In this document: one piece after another, positions 1 through 6,552 of the stretch | Layout of the letters: each line of letters starts with the position of its first letter | Position numbering within the stretch: position 1 is the first letter of the stretch | From: JBLIDK01 sp047632595 | GTDB taxonomy: Bacteria; Bacteroidota; Bacteroidia; Sphingobacteriales; Sphingobacteriaceae | Direction: 5' to 3' | Length of the DNA stretch: 14,191 nucleotides | Assembly (NCBI GenBank): GCA_047632595.1 | Contig: JBLIDK010000048.1 | Coordinates: 1 to 14,191 of the forward strand | Made by a program: the position numbers and the translations under genes | Notes under the pieces: model-generated | Databases searched by the model: none | What the model was told of the DNA's origin: nothing | The model's input: the letters and a program-made list of their open reading frames with translations, nothing else

Positions 1-2
1 TG

Positions 3-227
3 TATTTTGGAAGTCCAGAAGAATGTAAGGAGCAATTGTTTTATGAGAACCTGAACAAAGAGGATTTTTCAAATTTCAAAGACCAACGAGTAATTATAAA
101 GGGTTGTTCAGAAAACGAGCTTCCCGAGGGCGCTTACGTCTCAATAACTACGAAACTAATGCCTTTTGTAAAAAGCTTAATGTATGGCGAAGCCTGTTCA
201 AGCGTGCCTGTATATAAACGCAAATAG
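3..227 (+). CDS. DUF2480 family protein, C-terminal part (gene enters from left edge)
   Basis: The reading frame is already open at the first bases and ends with TAG at 225-227, so only the last 74 residues are visible. The TTG at 36 is an internal leucine codon, not a start. The stretch RVIIKGCSENELPEGAYVSI followed by the ending KSLMYGEACSSVPVYKRK matches, from memory, the conserved C-terminus of DUF2480 proteins (family pattern VIIKGC...P..AY...MYGEACSSVP..KRK). That family is about 170 residues long, widespread in Bacteroidota and of unknown function. The two cysteines in KGC and EAC are conserved in the family. The gene converges on the marC-like gene with one base between the two stop codons, so there is no room for an intergenic terminator. 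I am confident of the family; no function can be proposed. Confidence 0.85.
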   Translation, partial: YFGSPEECKEQLFYENLNKEDFSNFKDQRVIIKGCSENELPEGAYVSITTKLMPFVKSLMYGEACSSVPVYKRK

Positions 228-228
228 T

Positions 229-864
229 TTAGGGGTGGATAATGTCTGCTAGAATAGGCTTTAGGCCACTAAAGAAGAACTCTACGGCAATAACCATAAC
301 AATCAGGCCCATTAGGCGCATCATTACATTGTTTCCCGTTACGCCAAGTAATTTTATGATTCTTCCAGAACTGTAAAGAATTACAAAAGTTAAAAGCAAC
401 ACAATAGCTATTGTAGCAATAAGGACTCCTTTTTTCTCGATAGTTTCAGCATCTTGCATTAAAATAATAGCATTTGAAATTGCCCCAGGACCACATATCA
501 TTGGAATTGCCAAAGGCGTTATGGAGATATCATTTACATAGGACTTAACCTCATCTTCTTTAATCTTCACTTTATTTAAACGAGCTTGAAGCATGTCCAT
601 GCCCATAATAAAGAATATTATCCCACCAACAACCCTAAAGCTGTTCACCGAAATACCAAAGAAATTAAACAATAGCTGGCCCGAAAACGCAAAGAAAACA
701 ATTGTTAAAAAAGCAACAATCGTCGCTTTTTTTGCCGTATTCGTTCGGTGTTTAGCATCAATGTCCGCAGTCATTGTCATAAACACAGGCATTGTACCTA
801 AAGGGTTAATCAGGGTAAAGAATGAGGTAAAGGCTAAAAGGCCAAATGCAAATAATTCATTCAT
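229..864 (-). CDS. MarC family integral membrane protein
   Basis: A predicted inner-membrane protein of 211 residues, the usual MarC/UPF0056 length, with about six hydrophobic segments. It carries the family's two internally related motifs: NPLGTMPVF at residues 20-28 in the first half and PLAIPMICGPGAIS at 117-130 in the second. MarC proteins were once linked to multiple antibiotic resistance, but that role was not upheld. The family is sometimes labelled a neutral amino acid transporter (NAAT), and the substrate here is unknown. I chose the ATG at 864. The frame can be extended to a TTG at 900, but that codon lies inside a good TACATTTG promoter box (898-905), so the longer form is unlikely to be translated. 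The gene appears to be transcribed alone, convergent with the DUF2480 gene. Confidence 0.9.
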   Translation of the reverse strand: MNELFAFGLLAFTSFFTLINPLGTMPVFMTMTADIDAKHRTNTAKKATIVAFLTIVFFAFSGQLLFNFFGISVNSFRVVGGIIFFIMGMDMLQARLNKVKIKEDEVKSYVNDISITPLAIPMICGPGAISNAIILMQDAETIEKKGVLIATIAIVLLLTFVILYSSGRIIKLLGVTGNNVMMRLMGLIVMVIAVEFFFSGLKPILADIIHP

Positions 865-897
865 GATATTAAAGCTAAAGCATTGTTGATTCCCTTG

Positions 898-905
898 CAA
901 ATGTA
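898..905 (-). promoter_or_regulatory. Promoter -7 box (TACATTTG) of the marC-like gene
   Basis: Read on the minus strand this is TACATTTG, an exact match to the Bacteroidota -7 consensus TAnnTTTG, placed about 34 bases upstream of the ATG at 864. No clear TTG box is visible at the usual distance upstream. A small perfect inverted repeat (CCTTT-AGA-AAAGG, 912-924) sits just upstream of the box and could be an operator or chance. Confidence 0.5.
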
Positions 906-965
906 ATGCTTCCTTTAGAAAAGGGACATCTAATTAACAGGGAAAACGCTACAGTTTAGATTCCA

Positions 966-985
966 AGAAAGCAGTTGTACTTTCT
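966..985 (-). terminator. Weak hairpin after the cold-shock gene
   Basis: AGAAAG and CTTTCT form a perfect 6-bp stem around an 8-base loop, starting 8 bases after the stop codon of the cold-shock gene. No long T tract follows on the minus strand, so this is only a candidate terminator or 3'-end stabiliser. Confidence 0.25.
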
Positions 986-993
986 AAAACCGA

Positions 994-1782
994 CTAAGAA
1001 GGCTTATCTTCTTTTGGCTCGTCTTTTCCTTCAGCCTTGTCTTCAGTTTTAACTTTTGCTTTAGGTTCTTCAGTTCCTTTTGCTTTTGGAGCTACTTCAC
1101 CCTTGGCTTTTGGTTTGTCTTTTCCCTCAGTTTTAGGCTTGTCTTCCCCTTCAGTTTTTGCAGCCTCTTCACCTTCAACTTCAGCTGGCGCTTCTGGTTT
1201 AGGAACTTCAGTTCCTTCTGCTTTTGGAGCAACTTCGCCCTCAGCTTTAGGCTCGTCTTTTCCTTCAGTTTTTACAGCTTCTTCACCTTCAACTTTAGCT
1301 GGCGCATCTGGTTTAGGCACTTCAAACGTATCAATAATCTTAACACGCACGGCGTTCATACCCTTCATGCCTTGCTCTAGTTCAAACCTTACTTTATCAC
1401 CTTCTGCAATTTTATCAATACATCCATTAGCATGAACGAAGAATCTTTCTTGTGAATTGTATTCGTTAATAAAACCAAAACCTTTTTGGTCGTTAAAAAA
1501 CTCAATAGTTCCCTTTTTGATAGGATCTTCTACAATTTTTTCTCGTTTAGGAACACCAATTTCAATGTTCTCAGCAAGAATAATCTTTTTCTTTTTGGTT
1601 GGATCTGGCGGGGTGCCTGTGATGTTTCCAAATTCATCAACATAAGCCATCATGTCGTCTAAACTTCCGCCCTTGTTTGAATTTGCTAAGCGCTCTTCTT
1701 TTTTAGCTTGTTTATCCTGACGTTTTTTGAAACGCTTCTTCTCTTTTTCTTTTTTATTAAATGTTTCTTGTGACTTACCCAT
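994..1782 (-). CDS. Cold-shock-domain RNA-binding protein with lysine-rich head and repeated acidic/lysine/proline tail
   Basis: A 262-residue protein in three parts. Residues 1-70 are very basic (runs of K, R and E, then MMAYVDEFGNITGTPPDP), the head typical of the Bacteroidota CspA-like group. Residues about 89-150 form a cold-shock domain with RNP1-like KGFGFI (100-105) and RNP2-like FFVHANG (114-120), which bind single-stranded RNA or DNA. In the relatives I know the protein ends soon after the domain, at about 150 residues. Here residues 152-262 form a low-complexity tail of E, K, P, A, G and T, built from an imperfect duplication of about 40 residues plus a partial third copy. The likely role is an RNA chaperone in the cytoplasm. 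The tail is probably disordered and of unknown role. The ATG at 1782 has no Shine-Dalgarno sequence, and a consensus promoter lies about 120 bases upstream, giving a long leader. Confidence 0.9.
   Translation of the reverse strand: MGKSQETFNKKEKEKKRFKKRQDKQAKKEERLANSNKGGSLDDMMAYVDEFGNITGTPPDPTKKKKIILAENIEIGVPKREKIVEDPIKKGTIEFFNDQKGFGFINEYNSQERFFVHANGCIDKIAEGDKVRFELEQGMKGMNAVRVKIIDTFEVPKPDAPAKVEGEEAVKTEGKDEPKAEGEVAPKAEGTEVPKPEAPAEVEGEEAAKTEGEDKPKTEGKDKPKAKGEVAPKAKGTEEPKAKVKTEDKAEGKDEPKEDKPS
1069..1320 (-). repeat. Imperfect tandem duplication encoding the tail of the cold-shock protein
   Basis: Unit 1 (1207-1320, residues 155-192) and unit 2 (1069-1206, residues 193-238) both begin VPKP(D/E)APA(K/E)VEGEEA and both end GEVAPKA(E/K)GTE. 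The DNA of the two units is also closely similar, codon by codon over long runs. Unit 2 is eight residues longer because of a local duplication of the KTEGxDKPK element. A partial third copy follows (KVKTEDKAEGKDEPK) before the stop. This is directly visible in the sequence and looks like a fairly recent repeat expansion. Confidence 0.85.
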
Positions 1783-2109
1783 TCGTGTTTTTGCGATTTA
1801 TTAAATGCTAACAAACATCAAATAACAAAAAACGCAACAGGTTTAAACTGCTATCATGTACATTTAATATTATAAGAAGTTGGGCCAAAAAAGGCCTTTA
1901 GCTGCTACAAAGTTACAAGAAATCAAGGGGATTTGCAATGTGCTAGGTCATTAGAGAGCAAATAAACATTTTAGTGACAATGAGTAATGGACAAATTACC
2001 TACGGTGCTGCTTCGCAGTGTTAACTAAAGGAGCAACTTTGCCCACTTGTTTTAGCACAAGTAAGCATCAAATGCAAGACTTAAATGGCAAGAGACACAA
2101 CCAAATGCC
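1783..2109. other. Intergenic region: cold-shock leader plus non-coding stretch
   Basis: About 330 bases without a credible gene. The half next to the cold-shock gene is its putative leader and promoter. The half behind the PLP-enzyme gene holds two small hairpins: CTGC-TTC-GCAG (2008-2018) and ACTTGT-TTTAGC-ACAAGT (2045-2062). The second lies about 50 bases after the PLP-enzyme stop but has no T tract, so it is a poor terminator. The open frame on the plus strand here continues into the antisense of the PLP-enzyme gene and resembles no protein I know. Confidence 0.5.
1908..1938 (-). promoter_or_regulatory. Promoter of the cold-shock gene (TTG-N20-TAACTTTG)
   Basis: On the minus strand, TTG (1938-1936) is followed after 20 bases by TAACTTTG (1915-1908). 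This fits the Bacteroidota sigma consensus TTG-N19to21-TAnnTTTG closely. Transcription would start near 1902, leaving an untranslated leader of about 120 bases before the ATG at 1782. Long leaders are typical of cold-shock mRNAs. A GGCC-A6-GGCC inverted repeat (1883-1896) lies near the start of that leader. Confidence 0.6.
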
Positions 2110-3414
2110 CTATTGTGCTAACCTTAAACCCTCGTCAATTGCTCTTGTTAAAGTTTTTGTTCCTTCAACCCCAACTGATAAACGTACTAAACCGTTAGAA
2201 ATTCCACGACTTTCACGCGCTTCTTCTGGCACAACACTATGCGTCATGCTTGCAGGATGTTCAATGTAGCTAATAACAGAACCTAAGCTCACGCAAAGCT
2301 CCATTGGAGTGTCTGGACGTGCGAAATAGTCCATTAAGCGAACACCAGCATCAAAACCGCCCTTAACCTCAAAAGTGATCATTGCTCCTCCATTTTTCAT
2401 TTGCCTTTGTGCAATATCGTATTGTGGGTGTGATTTTAAACCCGGGTAGATTGTTTTTTCAATTAATGGATGAGCCTCTAAGAATTTTGCAATTTCTAAA
2501 GCCGATTCACTTTGGGTTTTTACTCGCAAGCCTAAATCTTGAATACACAAGCTATTTAACCACGAATCAAAAGGAGAAGGGGTTGGACCAAAATCCTTAT
2601 ACGCTATAAATAAATCGGTGCTGAAATATTCAAAAGGACCTAAAGCAACTCCTGCAATTGAAGCGCTGTGACCGTTTACATATTTAGTCATTGAATGCAC
2701 TACAATATCTGCACCTAAACGAAAGGGCTGTTGTAGATAGGGAGAACAAAACGTATTATCGACAATTAATAGAACCTCATTTGGTTCAGTAATTTTAGAA
2801 ACAGCTTCAATATCCGTAATTTCTAACGTTGGGTTAACAGGTGTTTCCAATAAAACAGCAACAATTTCTGGATGATTTTCTATCAACTCAGCAATATTTT
2901 CGGGTTTTGTTGCATCTGTAAAGTAAATATTCACCCCTAAACGGTCAGAAAGGTAGCGCATAAACGAATCGGTACAACCGTAAACGTTTCCTACTACAAT
3001 ACCATCGCCTGGTTTAATAAAACCCATTATAGTGGTACTAATTGCGGCCATTCCCGAAGAAAAGACCAAAGCGCCTATACTTGGTTCTTTTTCATCTGCT
3101 TCTAATGCCTTTTCAATTAGGTGGTCGCACTCTAAACGGAACATCACTTTTTCTAAATATTCTGTATTTGGATTTCCCAAACGAGTATAAATACGGGCAA
3201 ATGGTTTTTCCCCAGAAGGCGAAACACCTAAAAAGCGCTCGGCGCCATCTTTTACATCCCTAAAGTTAAATGTTGAACGCTGAGAAATGTCAGGCAAACC
3301 CGTTCCTACCGCAATCGCATTAAAGCGATCCTCATCCATAAACTTCTCAGTAGTTGTAGCATATTTTTGCTTTTTCTCAACCCAGTTTGGCCACCACGCA
3401 AATCTTCCTTTCAT
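2110..3414 (-). CDS. PLP-dependent Cys/Met metabolism enzyme, probably methionine gamma-lyase type
   Basis: A 434-residue fold-type I PLP enzyme of the cystathionine gamma-synthase / methionine gamma-lyase family (about 400 residues), with an N-terminal extension of about 30 residues. Family motifs are present: YTRLGNPN (76-83), SSGMAAI (119-125), VDNTFCSPYLQ (218-228, PLP-contacting Asp219), HSMTKY with the PLP Schiff-base Lys244, and HPASMTHS near the C-terminus. The YGCT motif (145-148) has a cysteine where cystathionine gamma-synthase and gamma-lyase usually have glycine. Pseudomonas methionine gamma-lyase has its active-site Cys116 there, so I infer release of methanethiol, ammonia and 2-oxobutanoate from methionine; this is not proven. 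I start at the ATG at 3414; a TTG at 3429 would overlap the helicase gene. Only four bases separate this start from the helicase stop, so the two are probably co-transcribed. Confidence 0.85.
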   Translation of the reverse strand: MKGRFAWWPNWVEKKQKYATTTEKFMDEDRFNAIAVGTGLPDISQRSTFNFRDVKDGAERFLGVSPSGEKPFARIYTRLGNPNTEYLEKVMFRLECDHLIEKALEADEKEPSIGALVFSSGMAAISTTIMGFIKPGDGIVVGNVYGCTDSFMRYLSDRLGVNIYFTDATKPENIAELIENHPEIVAVLLETPVNPTLEITDIEAVSKITEPNEVLLIVDNTFCSPYLQQPFRLGADIVVHSMTKYVNGHSASIAGVALGPFEYFSTDLFIAYKDFGPTPSPFDSWLNSLCIQDLGLRVKTQSESALEIAKFLEAHPLIEKTIYPGLKSHPQYDIAQRQMKNGGAMITFEVKGGFDAGVRLMDYFARPDTPMELCVSLGSVISYIEHPASMTHSVVPEEARESRGISNGLVRLSVGVEGTKTLTRAIDEGLRLAQ

Positions 3415-3418
3415 CGTA

Positions 3419-4735
3419 TTAATTTTCAATAATTGTTATTCGCACTTTCTTCTTTTTTAATCGCTGATTGTTCAGCTTCTCAACTAACATATCTACCTTT
3501 TCTTCTGGAACAGAGACGAATGCGCAATCTTGCTTTAATTCTATATTTCCAAGCTCATCACTTTTTAGTCCCCCTTGTTTGAAAAACATCCCGGCGATAT
3601 CACCTTTTGAAATCTTGTCCTTTCTCCCACCCGAAATAAACAAAGTGGTTAATTTACTAGAGCTTAGTTCAGCTCCTGGTTTTAAATCATCCAAAACATC
3701 TCCTTTTATAAATGGAGGCAACGATTGGTCAACCCATTTCAACACATAAGAAGTACCACTTTTATTCATTCTAGCGGTTCGGCCATTCCTATGAATAAAT
3801 TCTTCTTCCTTTATAGGTAGTTGATAATGAATAATATAATCCATTTCTGGCACATCAATTCCTCTTGCAGCTAAATCTGTTGCAAGCAATACTTTGGAGG
3901 AGCCGTTTCTAAATTTTATTAAAGAACGCTCTCTATCCCGCTGCTCCATCGTTCCATAAAAACAACTATGGTCAATGTCATTATCGTTTAAATAATCGCT
4001 CACAAATTGAATACTCTCTCTAAAATTGCAGAAAACAATTCCACTGGCATCGCCAATGTGTTTTAATAGGGTAACTAAAGCTTCAAGCTTGTCTTTGTCT
4101 TGGGCTGGCACAATTTTAACCGACAACTGGGAGCGCTGATTTGTTAAGAAATCAAGTTTTATTGGATCATCAAAGGTTATAAAGTTGGGGACGTCCACAT
4201 TTTGAGTTGCTGAAGTAAGCACTTTTGTAGTTAGGGCGCTAAGGTCATCTACAATCTCAATCATGTCTTTTTCAAAACCAACTTCTAATGATTTATCAAA
4301 TTCATCTAAAACCAGATTTGCAATGTGCTTAGTTGATACTGTTTTTCTACGAATGTGATCTGCTACTCTTCCTGGTGTTCCAATTAAAATAGCGGGAGCT
4401 TGTTTCAACTCTAACTTATCTTTTGAAACTTGGCGGCCACCGTAAACTGCATTTGCTTTGTATCCGCTTCCCATTTCACGAACCACTTGCTCAATTTGTA
4501 TGGCCAACTCCCGAGAAGGAACTAGTATTAGCAATTGAACTTCGTTTAAAGAGGGGTTTAATTTTTGAAGCAATGGTAATAAGAATGCAACGGTTTTTCC
4601 AGTACCTGTTGGCGAAAGCAACATCACGTGATTATTGGAAGTGATTACCTCCATTGCTTTTACTTGCATTTCGTTTAATGCCGAAATATCAAGCTTTGCT
4701 AAAATTTCTTCAAGTGATTTTTGCTGCCTTAACAT
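3419..4735 (-). CDS. DEAD-box ATP-dependent RNA helicase, DbpA-like
   Basis: A 438-residue superfamily 2 RNA helicase. Motifs in order: Q-motif glutamine in LNEMQ (20-24), Walker A SPTGTGKT (41-48), PSRELA (73-78), TPGR (120-123), motif II as DEFD (144-147), SAT (175-177), IVFCNFRES (233-241), LLATDLAARGID (283-294) and HRNGRTAR (315-322). Residues about 363-436 resemble the DbpA C-terminal RNA-binding domain, which in Escherichia coli DbpA directs the helicase to 23S rRNA. A role in 50S ribosome assembly is therefore a reasonable inference. Motif II reads DEFD, not DEAD; the catalytic D and E are intact, and I recall this variant in Bacteroidota homologues, so it is not damage. A TAACTTTG promoter box ends only four bases before the ATG, suggesting a leaderless or nearly leaderless transcript. 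The PLP-enzyme gene follows in the same unit. Confidence 0.92.
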   Translation of the reverse strand: MLRQQKSLEEILAKLDISALNEMQVKAMEVITSNNHVMLLSPTGTGKTVAFLLPLLQKLNPSLNEVQLLILVPSRELAIQIEQVVREMGSGYKANAVYGGRQVSKDKLELKQAPAILIGTPGRVADHIRRKTVSTKHIANLVLDEFDKSLEVGFEKDMIEIVDDLSALTTKVLTSATQNVDVPNFITFDDPIKLDFLTNQRSQLSVKIVPAQDKDKLEALVTLLKHIGDASGIVFCNFRESIQFVSDYLNDNDIDHSCFYGTMEQRDRERSLIKFRNGSSKVLLATDLAARGIDVPEMDYIIHYQLPIKEEEFIHRNGRTARMNKSGTSYVLKWVDQSLPPFIKGDVLDDLKPGAELSSSKLTTLFISGGRKDKISKGDIAGMFFKQGGLKSDELGNIELKQDCAFVSVPEEKVDMLVEKLNNQRLKKKKVRITIIEN

Positions 4736-4739
4736 TGTG

Positions 4740-4747
4740 CAAAGTTA
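4740..4747 (-). promoter_or_regulatory. Promoter -7 box (TAACTTTG) of the helicase gene
   Basis: Minus-strand TAACTTTG followed by CACA and then the ATG at 4735. The box matches TAnnTTTG exactly, but the only upstream TTG (4764-4762) is 14 bases away, shorter than the usual spacing. If used, transcription would begin at or within a base or two of the start codon. Confidence 0.45.
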
Positions 4748-4818
4748 TTCTATTTAAGTAACAAAACTTAATTAAAAAGCGGCTCTCTAGTATAAAGACT
4801 AAAGCAAGAAAAAAGGAA

Positions 4819-5610
4819 TTAATTATTTACACAGAAAACGGGTATTTCTTTTTCATTAAGAATAATACGCTCCTTGTCTGCATTTCCTAGAACTGCTTGT
4901 GTAGAAACAGTGGATAAAATAGAGACAACATCAATGTTATTGTCAGACGAATATTGGAGAATCTGCTTTCCAAATCCAAATGAGTATACTGTCGCGGGCT
5001 CATCTACAACTTCATAATTTACACCCTCATTTTTGAAAGCTTCAAGGGCGAGTTTTTTATTTCGTTTAATGTCCTCTCCCAGAACATCACCTGATTTTAG
5101 AATTGTGTAAACAATAATTTTGCTATCGAAAATTCTAGCCATTTTAATTGTTTCAGAAATCTTTTTCTGGAAGTTTTCATGAGGAGCCATGGTGAACAAT
5201 ATTTTGGAATCGCCTTGCTTCGGAGTTATACTGTTTTTATGAACAACAATTGCAGGTTGTGAAATATGTTGCATTAAATGAAGAATATTTGAACCAAATA
5301 AAGCTTGCTTAATTCCTTTCGCACCATGTGTACCAACAATAACCAATTCAACACCTAGCTGTTTTAAGAATTTTGGAATGACATCTTCAAAATCACCAAA
5401 TGTCAGTTCAATTTTAGTTTCTAATCCAGCATCTTTAAGCATTTTTATATAAGGCTCAAACTTCGCTTCAACTTCTGCTTTTTTCTTTTCATCGTGTGCA
5501 ACGTGAATAAGAGAAATTTTGGCCTTATTCTTCTTAGAGATTTCGGCTGCGAAGCGAACAGATGTAAAACATAAGTCGGTAAAGTCAATTAAAACACCTA
5601 TTGGGCTCAT
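4819..5610 (-). CDS. Universal stress protein, tandem UspA-like domains
   Basis: A 263-residue cytoplasmic protein with the length of a two-domain Usp. The N-terminal domain (about 1-127) opens with IGVLIDFTD and carries the nucleotide-binding signature G-x2-G-x9-G-S as GTHGAKGIKQALFGS (93-107), followed by QPAIVVHK. This signature marks ATP-binding Usp proteins. The second half (about 135-263) begins like a Usp strand (KILFTMAPHE) and ends EIPVFCVNN, but lacks the glycine signature, so it is probably a degenerate, non-binding domain. Such proteins respond to stress or starvation; the specific role is unknown. It lies 86 bases downstream of the 160-residue hypothetical gene and 83 bases upstream of the helicase gene, all on the same strand. 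I saw no TAnnTTTG box directly upstream. Confidence 0.88.
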   Translation of the reverse strand: MSPIGVLIDFTDLCFTSVRFAAEISKKNKAKISLIHVAHDEKKKAEVEAKFEPYIKMLKDAGLETKIELTFGDFEDVIPKFLKQLGVELVIVGTHGAKGIKQALFGSNILHLMQHISQPAIVVHKNSITPKQGDSKILFTMAPHENFQKKISETIKMARIFDSKIIVYTILKSGDVLGEDIKRNKKLALEAFKNEGVNYEVVDEPATVYSFGFGKQILQYSSDNNIDVVSILSTVSTQAVLGNADKERIILNEKEIPVFCVNN

Positions 5611-5696
5611 TTTAGTGGGTTTTTAGCGTATTTCACTACTAAACTAAGTAAATATAATGAAAGTGATTCATCACTTAATCCAAACAGAGTCAAATT

Positions 5697-6179
5697 TTAT
5701 TGATTTTCGTTAAGTTGAATTAGCTTGTCGCGATAGTCAAATTGATAATCCTCGTGAAGAGTGGAGAGTGATTTTTCAATTGTTAAAACGGTTCTATAAT
5801 GAAGGCCGTTTAGCTTTGTGTTTTTAAAAATGCTAGGAGTTATCTCTGACATTTTCATACAAAAGTGAACCAATAACTCCACTTCTGTTTCTTTTTTCTG
5901 TGAGATACGAATATGCTTTTTTACTAAGCGTAAAATTTTTCGAATGGTTTTGTTGATGAAGTAGTAGCTAGAAGTATTTATTTCTTCAAATAAACCGTCC
6001 ATTTCTGTTTTAATGGATTCTACATAAAAATCTTCATCAACTGCCTCGTAAAGCAAATAGGTAAGAAGCTCTTTGTTCTCTTTTTTAAACTTCGAAAGCC
6101 GCAAACACAAATCAATAAGTTGCTTTGGACTTTGAGTTCCTAACTCTTTTTTTATTTCACTAACGGTGGCCGACTTCAT
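5697..6179 (-). CDS. Conserved hypothetical protein, probably all-helical
   Basis: A 160-residue soluble protein without signal peptide or membrane segment. The composition is rich in K, E, L and I with regular heptad-like spacing, so it is probably all alpha-helical. It begins with a small helical unit (SEIKKELGTQSPKQLIDLCL), followed by KFKKENKELLTYLLYEAVDE and a basic stretch around residues 75-95 (RKILRLVKKHIRISQKKETE). I have an impression of similar unnamed proteins in flavobacteria but no function. The ATG at 6179 follows the stop of the shortened metallo-beta-lactamase gene by 19 bases, so it may be the third gene of the receptor operon. Codon use and base composition look like the neighbours. 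The gene is likely real because it is open over its full length and tightly packed. Confidence 0.75.
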   Translation of the reverse strand: MKSATVSEIKKELGTQSPKQLIDLCLRLSKFKKENKELLTYLLYEAVDEDFYVESIKTEMDGLFEEINTSSYYFINKTIRKILRLVKKHIRISQKKETEVELLVHFCMKMSEITPSIFKNTKLNGLHYRTVLTIEKSLSTLHEDYQFDYRDKLIQLNENQ

Positions 6180-6198
6180 TCGATTTCATGTGTTTAAC

Positions 6199-6552
6199 TT
6201 ACTTGTTTTCGAAAAAATTAATTGTGTAATCTAATAGTTCTGTCCCACTAGGCTCTCCATGTCCGGGTACCACTAGTTTTAAATTGGGATAGCGGTGTTT
6301 TACCTCCCCAACTGTCTCTGACCAAAACTCATGATGGCTATCTTTCAAATTGCCTTTTCCAGCACCAAAGCCTTTTTTCAGGTCGTTTTTAACCCAATTT
6401 ATTAATTCAACAGAAGCCGAATCATTTGTAGGGGTATCAAAGACGATAGCTTCATTTCCTTTCGAATTCACTAGGCCATTGCAAGCAAAAGTGTCGGTTC
6501 CAGAAATCAAACCTGAAATAGCAATGACAATTAGGAGAAATGTTTTGTGCAT
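6199..6552 (-). pseudogene. Subclass B1-type metallo-beta-lactamase remnant with two in-frame deletions
   Basis: A 117-residue open frame with a signal peptide (about 1-23, ending DTFA) followed by two pieces that match different ends of a B1-type metallo-beta-lactamase of about 240 residues. CNGLVNSKGNEAIVFDTPTN (24-43) corresponds to the early strands. GAGKGNLKD (63-71) and VVPGHGEPSGTELLDYTI (94-111) correspond to the C-terminal third. The HxHxD motif, the second zinc histidine and the zinc cysteine between them are absent; of the usual ligands only the histidine of PGHG (His98) remains. About 40 residues between the signal peptide and CNGL also appear missing. It can hardly be a working hydrolase, yet the frame is intact and the start overlaps the receptor stop by one base (TAATG), implying coupled translation. 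It may be an inert remnant, a secreted non-enzymatic protein, or an assembly error. Lengths are judged from memory of the family. Confidence 0.7.

Noticed and set aside
1037..1435. Long open frame on the plus strand rich in S, P, A and G
   Set aside because: It is the antisense of the repeated tail and domain of the cold-shock gene. The codon bias of that tail keeps the opposite strand open, and the product resembles no known protein.
1883..1896. GGCC-A6-GGCC as a rho-independent terminator
   Set aside because: The stem is only four base pairs and it lies inside the putative leader of the cold-shock gene, not behind a gene. The T run on the minus strand is in the loop.
2018..2269. Plus-strand open frame of 83 codons near the end of the PLP-enzyme gene
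   Set aside because: More than half of it lies antisense to the well-supported enzyme gene, and the rest has no protein-like motif or promoter.
3862..4306. DEFD instead of DEAD in the helicase as a sign of inactivation
   Set aside because: The catalytic aspartate and glutamate are present, all other motifs are intact, and I recall the same variant in Bacteroidota homologues.
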